NCBI GenBank assembly: GCA_045591565.1
Contig: JAZNTB010000080.1
Location: 1 to 57,843, forward strand
Direction: 5' to 3'
DNA: 57,843 nt
Source of the DNA: UBA1738 sp045591565
Lineage (GTDB): Bacteria; Bacillota; Clostridia; UBA1381
The first letter of the stretch is position 1; every line of letters begins with the position of its first letter. The position numbers and the translations under genes are program-made. Shown in pieces: positions 17,157 through 26,814 of the stretch. The notes under the pieces are model-generated. The model saw nothing but the letters and a program-made list of their open reading frames with translations. It searched no databases and was not told the origin of the DNA.

Positions 17157-17420
17157 TCATTCTGTGAAATTTGAAGCAATCAAGTTAACCAGGGTAACAA
17201 CCGCTTCCTCTTCGTCAGCTCCGTCTGCAAGAATATTAACCGTGGTTCCCTTTGTGATTCCAAGTGATAACACACCAAGAAGACTCTTTGCATTTACCTT
17301 GCGTTCATCCTTCTCTACCCATATACTTGATTTGAATTCATTTGCTTTTTGTATAAAAAATGTTGCAGGACGAGCGTGCAGACCTACCTGATTTTGAACT
17401 TCAACCTCTTTTGAATACAT
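17157..17420 (-). CDS. ptsH: Phosphocarrier protein HPr
   Basis: HPr (87 aa), the phosphate shuttle of the sugar phosphotransferase system. His15 lies in GLHARPATFF and the regulatory Ser46 in NAKSLLGVLSLGI, so it can be phosphorylated both by enzyme I and by HPr kinase; it is the CcpA co-effector in Bacillota. The start at 17420 follows CAAGGAGGAT by 5 bases; the longer frame to 17498 covers the promoter and is rejected. It has its own promoter and terminator. No ptsI is adjacent. Confidence 0.95.
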   Translation of the reverse strand: MYSKEVEVQNQVGLHARPATFFIQKANEFKSSIWVEKDERKVNAKSLLGVLSLGITKGTTVNILADGADEEEAVVTLVNLIASNFTE

Positions 17421-17469
17421 AAAGAATCCTCCTTGAAAGCATTTCCGAAAAATATATATACACACTATT

Positions 17470-17498
17470 AGAATACTAAAAAATATATAAATCGTCAA
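17470..17498 (-). promoter_or_regulatory. Sigma-A promoter of ptsH
   Basis: Minus strand: TTGACG (17498-17493), 17 bp, TATTCT (17475-17470), about 42 bases from the start codon. Confidence 0.8.
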
Positions 17499-17553
17499 CA
17501 GAATTTAATAAAAAACAGGAATTTTAGTTAAAGATACCCTATTGACCCGAAAT

Positions 17554-18639
17554 TTATTCATCATTTTTGTGATTTTCGCCGACAGATACGCTGTCATCCT
17601 CGTTCGCCTGTCCACTTATCATACGGCGTACCTGAGCTTCGATTTCTGCGGTAAATTCAGGGTTTTCTTCCATATACTTCTTAACATTATCCCTGCCCTG
17701 TCCGAGTCTTTCGCCCTTATACGCAAACCACGCACCACTTTTTTGGATAATATCATAGTTTGTCGCCATATCAAGGATGTTTCCGACCTTGGAAATTCCC
17801 TGACCATACATAATATCAAACTCAGCCTCTTTAAATGGAGGTGCCACCTTGTTTTTAACAACCTTAACCTTTGTCTTGTTACCGATAAGCTCGGTTCCGT
17901 TTTTGATAGCCTCCTGACGCCTTACTTCAAGTCTTACAGATGCAAAGAACTTAAGTGCGCGTCCGCCCGGTGTGGTTTCCGGATTTCCGTAGATTACGCC
18001 GACCTTCTCACGAAGCTGGTTTATGAAAATAACAGCAGTTCCGGATTTTGCGGTGATACCTGTAAGTTTTCTGAGCGCCTGTGACATAAGTCTTGCCAAA
18101 AGCCCTACATGCGCACCGCCCATTTCACCCTCAATTTCCGCCTTTGGAACAAGCGCCGCAACAGAGTCGATTACAACAACATCGAGTGCTCCGCTCCTGA
18201 CAAGCGCCTCTGCAATTTCAAGGGCCTGCTCACCGGTATCGGGCTGTGATACTATTAAGTTGTCTATATCTACACCAAGATTTTTTGCATAAACCGGATC
18301 AAGAGCGTGCTCTGCGTCAATAAATGCAGCCTCTCCGCCTCTTGCCTGTGCCTCCGCAACAACATGTAGCGCAACAGTAGTTTTACCGGAGGATTCCGGT
18401 CCGTATATTTCGATAACTCTTCCCTTTGGAATTCCGCCTACACCAAGCGCCATATCAAGTGTCAGCGAGCCGGTAGGAATTGCATCAACATCAACATGCG
18501 GAGCCTCTCCAAGCTTCATTATGCTGCCCTTTCCGTACTGCTTTTCGATTGCACCGAAAACAGCATTAAGAGCCTTTCTTTTTTCCTCTCTGTCCTCTAA
18601 AACTACTACAGATTTTTTATCTGCTTGCTTTTTATCCAT
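17554..18639 (-). CDS. recA: Recombinase RecA
   Basis: RecA (361 aa), the strand-exchange ATPase and SOS co-protease. It has Walker A GPESSGKTT, the VVIDSVAALVPKAEIEGEMG loop-1 region, INQLREKVGVIYGNPETTPG loop 2 and an acidic tail. The start at 18639 follows TTGGAGGATT by 5 bases; a TTG at 18654 lies inside that site and is rejected. It has its own promoter. No canonical Bacillota LexA box (GAAC-N4-GTTC) is seen between the promoter and the gene. Confidence 0.98.
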   Translation of the reverse strand: MDKKQADKKSVVVLEDREEKRKALNAVFGAIEKQYGKGSIMKLGEAPHVDVDAIPTGSLTLDMALGVGGIPKGRVIEIYGPESSGKTTVALHVVAEAQARGGEAAFIDAEHALDPVYAKNLGVDIDNLIVSQPDTGEQALEIAEALVRSGALDVVVIDSVAALVPKAEIEGEMGGAHVGLLARLMSQALRKLTGITAKSGTAVIFINQLREKVGVIYGNPETTPGGRALKFFASVRLEVRRQEAIKNGTELIGNKTKVKVVKNKVAPPFKEAEFDIMYGQGISKVGNILDMATNYDIIQKSGAWFAYKGERLGQGRDNVKKYMEENPEFTAEIEAQVRRMISGQANEDDSVSVGENHKNDE

Positions 18640-18677
18640 CAGAAAATCCTCCAAAGCCTGTTTGCATTTTCTCTTAT

Positions 18678-18706
18678 ATTATACACCTTTTTTGACAAAA
18701 TTGCAA
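18678..18706 (-). promoter_or_regulatory. Sigma-A promoter of recA
   Basis: Minus strand: TTGCAA (18706-18701), 17 bp, TATAAT (18683-18678), 38 bases before the recA start. It partly abuts the 3' end of thiI. Confidence 0.85.
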
Positions 18707-18715
18707 TAGTTTTCG

Positions 18716-19897
18716 TTATATTTTGGGGTATACCTCTATTTTTTCAACCCCTAAAAGCGCTGCCTCGATTAAAGCGTCAACATCCAGTCTTCTTTCACTT
18801 TTCTCGATTGTTTCCCGTTTCGGGTTTGTCGTCGGGTGCTTTGGAGTGAATACAGTACAGCAATCTTCATACGGAAGAATCGAGGTTTCGAATGTATCTA
18901 TACTGTGCGCCCGCTCGATTATCTCAGTTTTATCCATACCTATTAGCGGTCTTAAAACCGGCATATCCACTACTGAATTGGTCACATCAAGTGCCATAAG
19001 TGTCTGAGATGCAACCTGTCCTGCGCTTTCACCTGTGACGAGCACCTGCGACTTCTTATCCTTTGCAATCCTCTGGGCTATCTTCATCATAAATCTTCGC
19101 ATTATAAGCGTCATATGTTCTTCCGGACAGTTGTCACGAATTGCAAGCTGTATGTCGGTAAACGGAACTATATAAAGATTGATTTTTGAAGTGTATCTTG
19201 CAACTATCGATGCAAGCTCAATTACCTTTTCCTTTGCTCTTTCACTCGTATAAGGGAAGCTGAAGAAGTTTACGGCATCAAGCTCAATTCCTCTTTTTGC
19301 AATCATATGTCCTGCAACAGGGCTGTCAATCCCGCCAGATAAAAGGAGCGTCGCCTTTCCGCCCGTACCTATCGGCATGCCGCCCTGACCTTTTCTGCGG
19401 TTTTCACGGCAGTATACAAATGCATGGTCGTCCCTGACCTCAACTTGCACCGTTACCTCCGGATTATGAACATCAACTATCAGCCCGTCGCAAGCTTCGT
19501 GCAAAAATCCGCCCACTTCGATTGCAAGCTGCACAGAATTAAGCGGAAACTTCTTGTCTGACCTTTTTGCCTCCACCTTGAACTTTCGTCCCGGGGTAAG
19601 GTCGTCCCTGCAGTAGGCAAGCGCAGTTTCCTCTATGCTTTCAACCGTTTTTTCACAAACAGCCGCCTTTGCGACCGAAACAATGCCGAATATCATGCAA
19701 AGACGGTCGCAAACGGTATCTATCATCTGCTCGTCCTTTACTTCAATGTATATTGTTGCCTGTGCAATAGTTATGCGTACATCGGCAATATTTTTAATCG
19801 CATTGGAAATATTTTTAATCAGTATCTTCTCAAACCTTGGACGGTTTCCGCCCTTTAAAATTATTTCGCCGTATTTTACAAGTATGATTTCCTTCAC
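18716..19897 (-). CDS. thiI: tRNA 4-thiouridine synthetase ThiI
   Basis: ThiI (393 aa) inserts sulfur at U8 of tRNA, using a persulfide from a cysteine desulfurase; some homologues also help make thiamine thiazole. It has the N-terminal ferredoxin-like and THUMP domains (to about 165) and the PP-loop LLLSGGIDSPVAGHMIAKRG of the adenylating domain. The C-terminal rhodanese domain of E. coli ThiI is absent, as is usual in Bacillota. Start is a GTG. It lies 4 bases after the cysteine desulfurase gene, its expected sulfur donor. Confidence 0.95.
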   Translation of the reverse strand: MKEIILVKYGEIILKGGNRPRFEKILIKNISNAIKNIADVRITIAQATIYIEVKDEQMIDTVCDRLCMIFGIVSVAKAAVCEKTVESIEETALAYCRDDLTPGRKFKVEAKRSDKKFPLNSVQLAIEVGGFLHEACDGLIVDVHNPEVTVQVEVRDDHAFVYCRENRRKGQGGMPIGTGGKATLLLSGGIDSPVAGHMIAKRGIELDAVNFFSFPYTSERAKEKVIELASIVARYTSKINLYIVPFTDIQLAIRDNCPEEHMTLIMRRFMMKIAQRIAKDKKSQVLVTGESAGQVASQTLMALDVTNSVVDMPVLRPLIGMDKTEIIERAHSIDTFETSILPYEDCCTVFTPKHPTTNPKRETIEKSERRLDVDALIEAALLGVEKIEVYPKI

Positions 19898-19901
19898 TTT
19901 T

Positions 19902-21017
19902 TTACCTCACATATTTTCTTATATTAGCAACCTCAGTCTTCAAAATTTCCACTACCTCGTCTGTGTCAAAATCCTCACCCGAGAAGCTGAATCTTATCGC
20001 ACCCTCGATTTCCGCTTTTTTACAGCCCATAGCCGTAAGCACATGGCTTGGCATCGGCTTATTCGAGGAACATGCAGAACCTGTTGAAACAAAAATCCCC
20101 TTTGCCTCCAAAGAATGAAGCAGAATTTCCGCCTTTATTCCCAAAAAGGAAACATTCAGTATATATCCCGAATTTTCTCCGGCTCCGTTTATCTTCACAT
20201 TATCTATATTTTCAAGAATTTTCCGCTTTAATTCTTCCCTTTTTCCTTCTGCCACCGGACAAAAGCCATCAATAGCTGCTCCAAATGCCGCAATTCCCAC
20301 AACATTTTCAGTTCCGGAGCGCATATTTTTTTGCTGACCTCCGCCGCATATAAGCGGATTTATGTTGATGCCGTCTGCAATGTAGAGCGCTCCCGTACCC
20401 TTTAATCCGTGTATTTTGTGTCCGCTTACCGACAGCATATCGATGCCCGACCTTTTCGGCTTTACATCAAGCTTTAAAAATCCCTGTACTCCGTCACAAT
20501 GAAGTGCCGCCTTTGGCGATTTTTTCCGCATAATGGATTTGAGGCTGTCAAACGGCTGTATAACGCCTGTTTCGTTGTTGACAAGCATTACACTTACTAA
20601 AATCGTATCCTCCCTTAATGCGTTTTCAAATTCATCAAGAGAAATCTTGCCGTCTGCATCAACGCCAAGATAGGTTACATCAAATCCATTCTTCTCTAAA
20701 ACACGAAACGGCTCCAAAACCGACGGATGCTCTATTTTTGTTGTGATAACATGCCCGCCCCGCTTTTTATTTGCAGCTGCATATCCTAAAATTGCCGTAT
20801 TGTTAGCTTCTGTACCGCCTGATGTAAAGTATATGTTTTTTGCATCAACACCGAGTACACGAGCCGTTTTCTCCCTTGCACCGGTTATTATTTTCTCGGC
20901 ATCAAGACCGAGCCTGTGAAGGCTTGACGGGTTTCCAAAGCTTTCCATTGCTGCGCATACAGCCGCCTTTACAGCCTCCGCCGGCATCGTTGTTGACGCA
21001 TTATCAAGATATATCAT
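19902..21017 (-). CDS. Cysteine desulfurase (NifS/IscS family) partnered with ThiI
   Basis: PLP enzyme of 371 aa that takes sulfur from cysteine. Visible: substrate-end motif MIYLDNASTT, PLP-lysine in SGHKIHGLKGTGALY, and the catalytic cysteine in STGSACSSNKP on the mobile loop (SSGSACTS type, IscS-like class I). It is directly upstream of thiI, an arrangement typical of dedicated NifZ/YrvO-like desulfurases that feed tRNA thiolation; Fe-S cluster supply is possible too. It continues the long housekeeping operon (2-base gap after thiN). Confidence 0.93.
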   Translation of the reverse strand: MIYLDNASTTMPAEAVKAAVCAAMESFGNPSSLHRLGLDAEKIITGAREKTARVLGVDAKNIYFTSGGTEANNTAILGYAAANKKRGGHVITTKIEHPSVLEPFRVLEKNGFDVTYLGVDADGKISLDEFENALREDTILVSVMLVNNETGVIQPFDSLKSIMRKKSPKAALHCDGVQGFLKLDVKPKRSGIDMLSVSGHKIHGLKGTGALYIADGININPLICGGGQQKNMRSGTENVVGIAAFGAAIDGFCPVAEGKREELKRKILENIDNVKINGAGENSGYILNVSFLGIKAEILLHSLEAKGIFVSTGSACSSNKPMPSHVLTAMGCKKAEIEGAIRFSFSGEDFDTDEVVEILKTEVANIRKYVR

Positions 21018-21018
21018 T

Positions 21019-21624
21019 TTAATCTCTGCTCCTTATAACAAAGGCCTTCCCCTTTTCTATTGTTATCCTGCATTCACTTTTTGTCATAACATTACTGACA
21101 CCAAGAGTTGTTGCACTTTTTATTATTCCGCTTTCAAGGATATAATCGAGTCCTTCGGTTGTCACTCCCTCTATATCCCCCTCAAAGGGTATAATCGAAA
21201 TGGTATCTCCAACCTCGCCGCAAAGCGTAATGCTTCCCTCGGCAAAGTAAATATCATTATTTGCGTCTATTATAACCGCATCTATGTCCTTCGTTTGCTT
21301 TAAAAGTGAAATATTAGCAAGGGTGTGGTCCATTCTGACACCGGTCATACCGAACAGAAGCACCTCCGAAAAGCCGTGCTCCATTGCATACAGCACTGAC
21401 AATTCTCCGTCTGTCATATTTTTTCTTGCAGGATAGACAAGCTTATTTCCGCAGGATACACCACTTTTTACCGAGTCCATGTCCCCAATTACAACATCGG
21501 GAGTTATTCCAAACACCTGTGCTCGGTCATATCCTGAGTCGGCACAGATGATAAAATCGTCGTCCTTTATATAATTCTTAATATACTCCCCGACCTGTCC
21601 GCCGCAGATTATGATTGCTCTCAT
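21019..21624 (-). CDS. thiN: Thiamine pyrophosphokinase
   Basis: Thiamine pyrophosphokinase (201 aa) converts thiamine to thiamine diphosphate. The signature DSGYDRAQVFGITPDVVIGDMDSV (catalytic aspartates) lies near residue 30, and the C-terminal beta domain ends in the YGVSNVM-like segment TLGVSNVMT. Its start overlaps the end of rpe. The rpe-thiN pair is standard in the Bacillota prkC-rsgA cluster. Confidence 0.93.
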   Translation of the reverse strand: MRAIIICGGQVGEYIKNYIKDDDFIICADSGYDRAQVFGITPDVVIGDMDSVKSGVSCGNKLVYPARKNMTDGELSVLYAMEHGFSEVLLFGMTGVRMDHTLANISLLKQTKDIDAVIIDANNDIYFAEGSITLCGEVGDTISIIPFEGDIEGVTTEGLDYILESGIIKSATTLGVSNVMTKSECRITIEKGKAFVIRSRD

Positions 21625-22259
21625 ACTTCCTCCAAAAGTCCCTTAACAGAAGCCGTTATGTCATCATTAAACACGGCCGAGCCTGCCACAATAACATTTG
21701 CCCCATGCTCCACAACCGATTTGATGTTCGATTTTTTAATTCCGCCGTCCACTTCGATTAGAAAATCCTCGCCGCAAAGTCTTCTTAGCTCACTTATTTT
21801 CAGGTTGACATCTTCAATATATGCCTGTCCGCCATACCCCGGATGAACACTCATTACAAGCACCATATCCACCTTGTCAAGATATGGCTTTATTCTATCC
21901 AACGGTGTTCCCGGATTCAGCGAAATTCCTGCTTTTTTACCAAGCGAGTGTATCAGGTCAATACATTCATCGCATTTTTCGGTTGCCTCAACATGAAATG
22001 TTATCATATCCGCACCGGCATCAGCAAAATTCTTTATATACCGTTCCGGCTCGGTTATCATAAGGTGAACATCAAAAAATAAGCTTGATTTATTCCTAAG
22101 GCTCTTATAAACACAGGTACCAAAGCTGATGTTTGGCACAAAAACGCCGTCCATTACATCTATATGAAGCCAAGGTACTCCTGCTCTTTCAATTTCCTCA
22201 ATCTGCTTTCCCAATACCGAAAAATCGGCCGAAAGCATTGAAGGTGACAGTATTATCAT
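21621..22259 (-). CDS. rpe: Ribulose-phosphate 3-epimerase
   Basis: TIM-barrel epimerase (212 aa) of the pentose phosphate pathway interconverting ribulose-5-P and xylulose-5-P. Motifs: SPSMLSADFSVLG, LHIDVMDGVFVPN, FDVHLMI, MSVHPGYGGQ and EVDGGI, giving the metal-binding His/Asp set. ATG 22259 overlaps the rsgA stop as ATGA with AAAGGA 9 bases upstream; the TTG at 22268 is too close to that site. Confidence 0.96.
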   Translation of the reverse strand: MIILSPSMLSADFSVLGKQIEEIERAGVPWLHIDVMDGVFVPNISFGTCVYKSLRNKSSLFFDVHLMITEPERYIKNFADAGADMITFHVEATEKCDECIDLIHSLGKKAGISLNPGTPLDRIKPYLDKVDMVLVMSVHPGYGGQAYIEDVNLKISELRRLCGEDFLIEVDGGIKKSNIKSVVEHGANVIVAGSAVFNDDITASVKGLLEEV

Positions 22260-23119
22260 TTTTCCCAATCCTTTACATTCTTTAGTTGATTATACAGTTC
22301 TTTATAGCTTTCATAGCGGCTCTTCGGGATTTCTCCCTCGCAAAGACGCTTTTTTATGGCACAGTCAGGCTCATTTATATGTGAGCAGGCGTTAAATCTG
22401 CAAAGTCCGCCAAAATCACGCATTTCGGGGAAATATTTATATAAATCAGCCGCCTTTATCCTGTTTACTTCAAACGAGCTGAAGCCGGGAGTATCCAACA
22501 CAAAGCCGCCCTCCGGAAGTTCCAAAAGCTCCACATGACGGGTTGTGTGTCTGCCCCTTTTAATTTTTTCAGAAACCGCGCCTGTTTGCTGGCAGGTGTC
22601 TGTGAGCAGGTTTAAAACACTTGATTTACCCACTCCCGAAAGCCCGGCAAAAGCAGAGGTTTTTCCCTTTATATATGGCATAAGCTCATCAAGTCCGACC
22701 TGATTTTCCGCACTTGCCAAAATTACATCATAGCCTGCTTTTTTATAAATTCTCTCAAGCTCCTCGCCTGACTTTACATCAGTCTTGTTGACAAGTATTA
22801 TTGGCTTTATGCCGCTTTCCTCGGCATTAACCAAAAGCTTGTCTATCAAAAATATATTCGGCTCAGGATCTGCCGCTGCAACAACGATAACTAAAATATC
22901 AATGTTCGCAACAGGCGGCCTTATAAGATAGGAGCGTCTGTCGCATATTTTATCAATACTTCCCTTTTCGCCATCAGTCGAAATCTCTACGATATCGCCT
23001 ATTGCCGGTTTTATATTTTCCTTCCGAAAAATCCCCCGTGCCTTACATTCATAAACTAAATTATCTGCGGCCTTTACATAGTAAAAGCCACCGATTCCTT
23101 TAATAATTGTTCCCTTCAT
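22256..23119 (-). CDS. rsgA: Ribosome small subunit-dependent GTPase A
   Basis: Circularly permuted GTPase (287 aa) that checks 30S maturation. It has an N-terminal OB-fold, the permuted G-motifs in the order G4 (VNKTDV), G1 (GLSGVGKSSVLN), G2/G3 (DTPGFSSFEV), and the C-terminal zinc knuckle CRFNACSHINEPDCAIKK. The preferred start is ATG 23119, just after the prkC stop; a TTG at 23134 would overlap prkC. It is coupled to prkC, as in B. subtilis. Confidence 0.96.
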   Translation of the reverse strand: MKGTIIKGIGGFYYVKAADNLVYECKARGIFRKENIKPAIGDIVEISTDGEKGSIDKICDRRSYLIRPPVANIDILVIVVAAADPEPNIFLIDKLLVNAEESGIKPIILVNKTDVKSGEELERIYKKAGYDVILASAENQVGLDELMPYIKGKTSAFAGLSGVGKSSVLNLLTDTCQQTGAVSEKIKRGRHTTRHVELLELPEGGFVLDTPGFSSFEVNRIKAADLYKYFPEMRDFGGLCRFNACSHINEPDCAIKKRLCEGEIPKSRYESYKELYNQLKNVKDWEK

Positions 23120-23120
23120 A

Positions 23121-25022
23121 TCAGTCAAATGCAATCACTCTGTCTACTACAAGCTTTCCGTCGATATATGCCTGTACGCTCGCATCCTTCGAGGACTGCA
23201 CCGGTATATCAACTGTTACTTCGGACTTCTGGTGTGTTTTGTCATATATCGTCTTTCCGTTTGCTACAACCTTGATGTGAACGGTTTCATTTGCATCATC
23301 CGGAATCGTGATGGTAAGGGTTTTGCGTGTCATAGCCGGTGTTGGTGAAGGAGTTTCTACAGGTGCGGCAACGCTTACCACTATGTCCACCTTTGAGCCT
23401 TTTTCTACTCCTGTTTTTGCAGCAGGGGTCTGAGCTATGACAGTTCCTTCCTTGGATGTGCTTTCCTTTGTATCAACTGCGCCTACCGAAAGCCCTGCTT
23501 TTTCAATCGCCGCACGGGCTTCAGCTTCTGTCAGTCCCGTAACCTTAGGCACAACAGCCTGTGCATTCGGGTCCTCAACATCGGCACTCACATACACCGT
23601 AATCTTATCGCCCTTTGATGCCTTATCTCCACTCTTTGGTGACTGCTTTATTACATATCCGAGTGCAATTTCCTCGTGGAATTCTTCCACCTTAACACAT
23701 TCAAAGCCCATACTGAGAATTCTTTTTTCCGCTTCCTCGAATTTGAGATTTTCAACATCCGGAACCTTAATTTCGCCATCCTCCGGACCGGAGCTTACAG
23801 TAACCTTAATCTTTCTGTTCTTCTTCACATACTGATTAAAGCCCGGCTCCTGTTTTATGATGAGGCCTTCCTCTACTTCATCTGACGGTTCAAATTCAAT
23901 GTTTTCGTTAAGACGAAGCTCTGCATCTTTGAGTATCTTTTCAGCCTCTTCAACAGTCAGGTTGATAACCTCCGGAACCTGATATTCCTTTGTTCCTCCG
24001 CCAAATACGAAATATGTTAAAAGTCCTAATACGGCTGCCAGAGCTACTGCTGCGGCTGCTATTTTTTTATATCCGGCCTGTTCCTTCTTTGCAGAGCCTG
24101 CGCCTCTTCTTGATGTGTATTCCTCCTTTGTCAGCTTATCATCAAGACGCCTTGTTTCAAATCTGCCTTCGGCATCTCCCTGATACTGTGAGGTTATTCC
24201 CACCGCTGCCTCAAGGTCGCTCACCATTCCCGCTGCCGACTGATACCTTGAATGCTGTTCTTTAGAGATTGCTTTCATTGCAATATCGGCAACCTTATCC
24301 GGAACATACGGATTTATTATTCTAAGGTCCTTAGGGTCCTTTTCCAGCTTGGCAAGAGCTACCGAAACAGGGTTCGCACCATCAAAAGGCACTTCTCCTG
24401 TCAGCATTTCATAAAGCACTATGCCCAATGAATATATATCGCTGCGTTCATTTGTAAATCCGCCGCGTGCCTGTTCCGGTGAAATATAATGTACAGAACC
24501 CATTCCACCGCTTGTTGCAACTAAGGTTTCGCTGCTTGTCGCCTGCGCAATACCAAAGTCTGCAACCTTTATACTGCCATCTCTGCCCATAAGTACATTG
24601 TGCGGCTTGATATCACGATGAACTATACCGTTTGTATGCGCACAATCAAGCGCTCTTCCTATCTTAGCCGCAATATCGCAGGCTTCTTCCGCAGACAGCT
24701 TACCATTTTTGCGTATATATTCCTTTAGCGTAATGCCATCCACATATTCCATTACTATGTAATCAAGGTCGCTTCCTTCGCCCACATCATACACCTGTAC
24801 AATGTTCGGATGCGAAAGTCTGGCTGCCGCTCTTGATTCGGTATTGAACTTCTTAACAACATCTGTGTCATACTTCAAAGAATCCTTTAACACCTTAAGG
24901 GCAACATATCTGTTGAGGACATGGCACTTTGCCTTGTAAACGGTTGCCATACCGCCCGTTCCTATTTTTTTTACAACCTCGTAACGGTTATCAATAACCT
25001 TTCCAACTAAATAGTCATTCAT
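23121..25022 (-). CDS. prkC: PASTA-domain Ser/Thr protein kinase PrkC (Stk1)
   Basis: Membrane Hanks-type kinase of 633 aa that senses muropeptides or lipid II. Cytoplasmic kinase domain: GTGGMATVYKA, catalytic HRDIKPHN, DFGIAQ and APE-like SPEQARGG. A juxtamembrane linker is followed by one membrane segment (about 320-340), three extracellular PASTA repeats (about 345-550), a Pro/Thr linker (VETPSPTPAMT) and an extra C-terminal beta domain ending VVDRVIAFD. The start at 25022 follows AAAGGAGC by 6 bases; the ATG at 25043 lies before that site. Its phosphatase is the gene upstream. Confidence 0.96.
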   Translation of the reverse strand: MNDYLVGKVIDNRYEVVKKIGTGGMATVYKAKCHVLNRYVALKVLKDSLKYDTDVVKKFNTESRAAARLSHPNIVQVYDVGEGSDLDYIVMEYVDGITLKEYIRKNGKLSAEEACDIAAKIGRALDCAHTNGIVHRDIKPHNVLMGRDGSIKVADFGIAQATSSETLVATSGGMGSVHYISPEQARGGFTNERSDIYSLGIVLYEMLTGEVPFDGANPVSVALAKLEKDPKDLRIINPYVPDKVADIAMKAISKEQHSRYQSAAGMVSDLEAAVGITSQYQGDAEGRFETRRLDDKLTKEEYTSRRGAGSAKKEQAGYKKIAAAAVALAAVLGLLTYFVFGGGTKEYQVPEVINLTVEEAEKILKDAELRLNENIEFEPSDEVEEGLIIKQEPGFNQYVKKNRKIKVTVSSGPEDGEIKVPDVENLKFEEAEKRILSMGFECVKVEEFHEEIALGYVIKQSPKSGDKASKGDKITVYVSADVEDPNAQAVVPKVTGLTEAEARAAIEKAGLSVGAVDTKESTSKEGTVIAQTPAAKTGVEKGSKVDIVVSVAAPVETPSPTPAMTRKTLTITIPDDANETVHIKVVANGKTIYDKTHQKSEVTVDIPVQSSKDASVQAYIDGKLVVDRVIAFD

Positions 25023-25039
25023 AAGAAAGCTCCTTTCAA

Positions 25040-25765
25040 TCATATATCAAATGCAAGACAGGTTATATTGTCCATACCGCCCTTTTTATTGGCAAGCGCC
25101 ACAAGCGCTGACACACCCTCCTGCAGGTCTTCGTTTTCGTTTATTATACTCATTATCTGTTCATCGCTGACCAGATTGGTGAGCCCATCTGAGCAGATAA
25201 CTATGGTCTCTCCATTATAAATCTGCGTGCTGACATCCACCTTGATGGAGCCTTCCGTTCCTATTGCCCTTGTTATATAGTTTTTACCCGGATGATTTTT
25301 TGCATCAAGGTCGGAAATCTTGCCGCGCTTTATAAGTTCCTGAACATAAGAATGGTCGGTCGTGACCTGACTTATCCCGTCCTGCGTCACTGTATACACA
25401 CGGCTGTCCCCGACATGAAGCACAACAAGCATCCCTTTGTATATAAATGCCATTGACGCCGTCGTTCCCATACCGGAGGTTTCCTCGTGATGCTGTGCGT
25501 ATTCGAATATTTCGCTGTTTGCCTCGATAACCGCACGCCGAATCATCTCGGCAAGCTCCGCATAGTCCATATCGGGACTGAACTTTCGAATGATATGGTC
25601 CTTTATAATCATTGTGGTCATTTTACTTGCGACCTCACCGGCCTTATAGCCGCCCATGCCGTCAGCAACCATTCCCCCGATAAGATTTTCGTTTCTGTAC
25701 GAAAAATAACTGTCTTCATTAACCTTTCGCACTCTTCCCACATCGGAATGTGCCCCCATTCTCAT
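25040..25765 (-). CDS. prpC: PP2C-family Ser/Thr phosphatase PrpC (Stp)
   Basis: Metal-dependent phosphatase (241 aa), the counterpart of PrkC. Motifs: SDVGRVRKVNEDSYF, VADGMGGYKAGEVAS with metal-binding Asp, GDSRVY, and CSDGLTNLVSDEQI plus GGMDNIT near the end. It lies between rlmN and prkC in the conserved cluster and its last codons overlap a rejected upstream ATG of prkC. Confidence 0.96.
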   Translation of the reverse strand: MRMGAHSDVGRVRKVNEDSYFSYRNENLIGGMVADGMGGYKAGEVASKMTTMIIKDHIIRKFSPDMDYAELAEMIRRAVIEANSEIFEYAQHHEETSGMGTTASMAFIYKGMLVVLHVGDSRVYTVTQDGISQVTTDHSYVQELIKRGKISDLDAKNHPGKNYITRAIGTEGSIKVDVSTQIYNGETIVICSDGLTNLVSDEQIMSIINENEDLQEGVSALVALANKKGGMDNITCLAFDI

Positions 25766-25794
25766 AAAATCACCCCTTTTTGAAAGAAATTTGC

Positions 25795-26814
25795 TTACAA
25801 AAGCTTTTTCCTCAGCTGTCCGCAGGATGCCTGAATATCGCTTCCAAGCTCTCTGCGTACGGTTGCATTTATGCCAAGCCCTGAAAGCCTGTCACAAAAC
25901 GCCTTGATTTGCTTTTTATCTCCCTTTATATATTCCCGCTCCTCAATCTTATTTACGGGTATTAAGTTTACATGAGCAAGCATACCCTTTAAAAGCCTTG
26001 CAAGCTCCTCTGCATTTTCAACCGAATCATTAACTCCCGATATCAGGGAATATTCAAAGCTTATTCTGCGCGTTGTCGTCTTTATATAGTCCTTGCACGC
26101 CACAATGAGCTGCTCTACCGGATACTTCTTATTGACCGGCATTATGCTGTTTCTTATCTCGTTATTCGGTGCATGAAGCGAAACCGAAAGCGTAATCGGC
26201 AGATTTTTCTCTGCCAGCTCGTATATTTTCGGCACAATCCCGCAGGTTGAAAGCGAAATATGCCGGTATCCTATATTTACTCCGTCGGGATGGTTGACAT
26301 TGTGAAGAAATTTCACAACATTATCAAAATTATCAAGCGGTTCGCCTATCCCCATCATCACGATATTGCTTATGCGCTCGCCTATATCCTTCTGCGCAAA
26401 TATGACCTGATTTAATATTTCGCCCGCTGTAAGGCTACGGTAAAGTCCGCCTATCGTGGATGCACAAAAGTTACAGCCCATTCTGCACCCAACCTGAGAG
26501 GATATGCAGATTGAAATGCCGTGCTTATAATACATAATCACGCTCTCTATACAGTTTCCGTCAGGAAGTTCAAAGAGATATTTTGTGGTTTTGTCGATTT
26601 TGGATACATATTTTTCGCGTATTTTTAATGTGGAAACAAAACATTCCTCCGAAAGCCTTGTGCGTGTAGCTTTTGAAAGGTTTGTCATTTCGTCAAAGCT
26701 TTCTACGCCCTTGTGAAGCCACGAAAAAATCTGTTTTGCACGGAATTTCGGCTCACCTATGCCTTTTAAGTATTCACAAAGCTCATCAAATTCAAAATCC
26801 TTTAAATCAATCAT
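25795..26814 (-). CDS. rlmN: Dual-specificity 23S rRNA/tRNA adenine-C2 methyltransferase RlmN
   Basis: Radical-SAM methyltransferase (339 aa) acting on A2503 of 23S rRNA and A37 of some tRNAs. The cluster motif is CRMGCNFCAS (about residues 110-117), with the methyl-carrier cysteine in SDIQASCGQLR near the C-terminus. Start overlaps the rsmB stop by 4 bases. Confidence 0.96.
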   Translation of the reverse strand: MIDLKDFEFDELCEYLKGIGEPKFRAKQIFSWLHKGVESFDEMTNLSKATRTRLSEECFVSTLKIREKYVSKIDKTTKYLFELPDGNCIESVIMYYKHGISICISSQVGCRMGCNFCASTIGGLYRSLTAGEILNQVIFAQKDIGERISNIVMMGIGEPLDNFDNVVKFLHNVNHPDGVNIGYRHISLSTCGIVPKIYELAEKNLPITLSVSLHAPNNEIRNSIMPVNKKYPVEQLIVACKDYIKTTTRRISFEYSLISGVNDSVENAEELARLLKGMLAHVNLIPVNKIEEREYIKGDKKQIKAFCDRLSGLGINATVRRELGSDIQASCGQLRKKLL

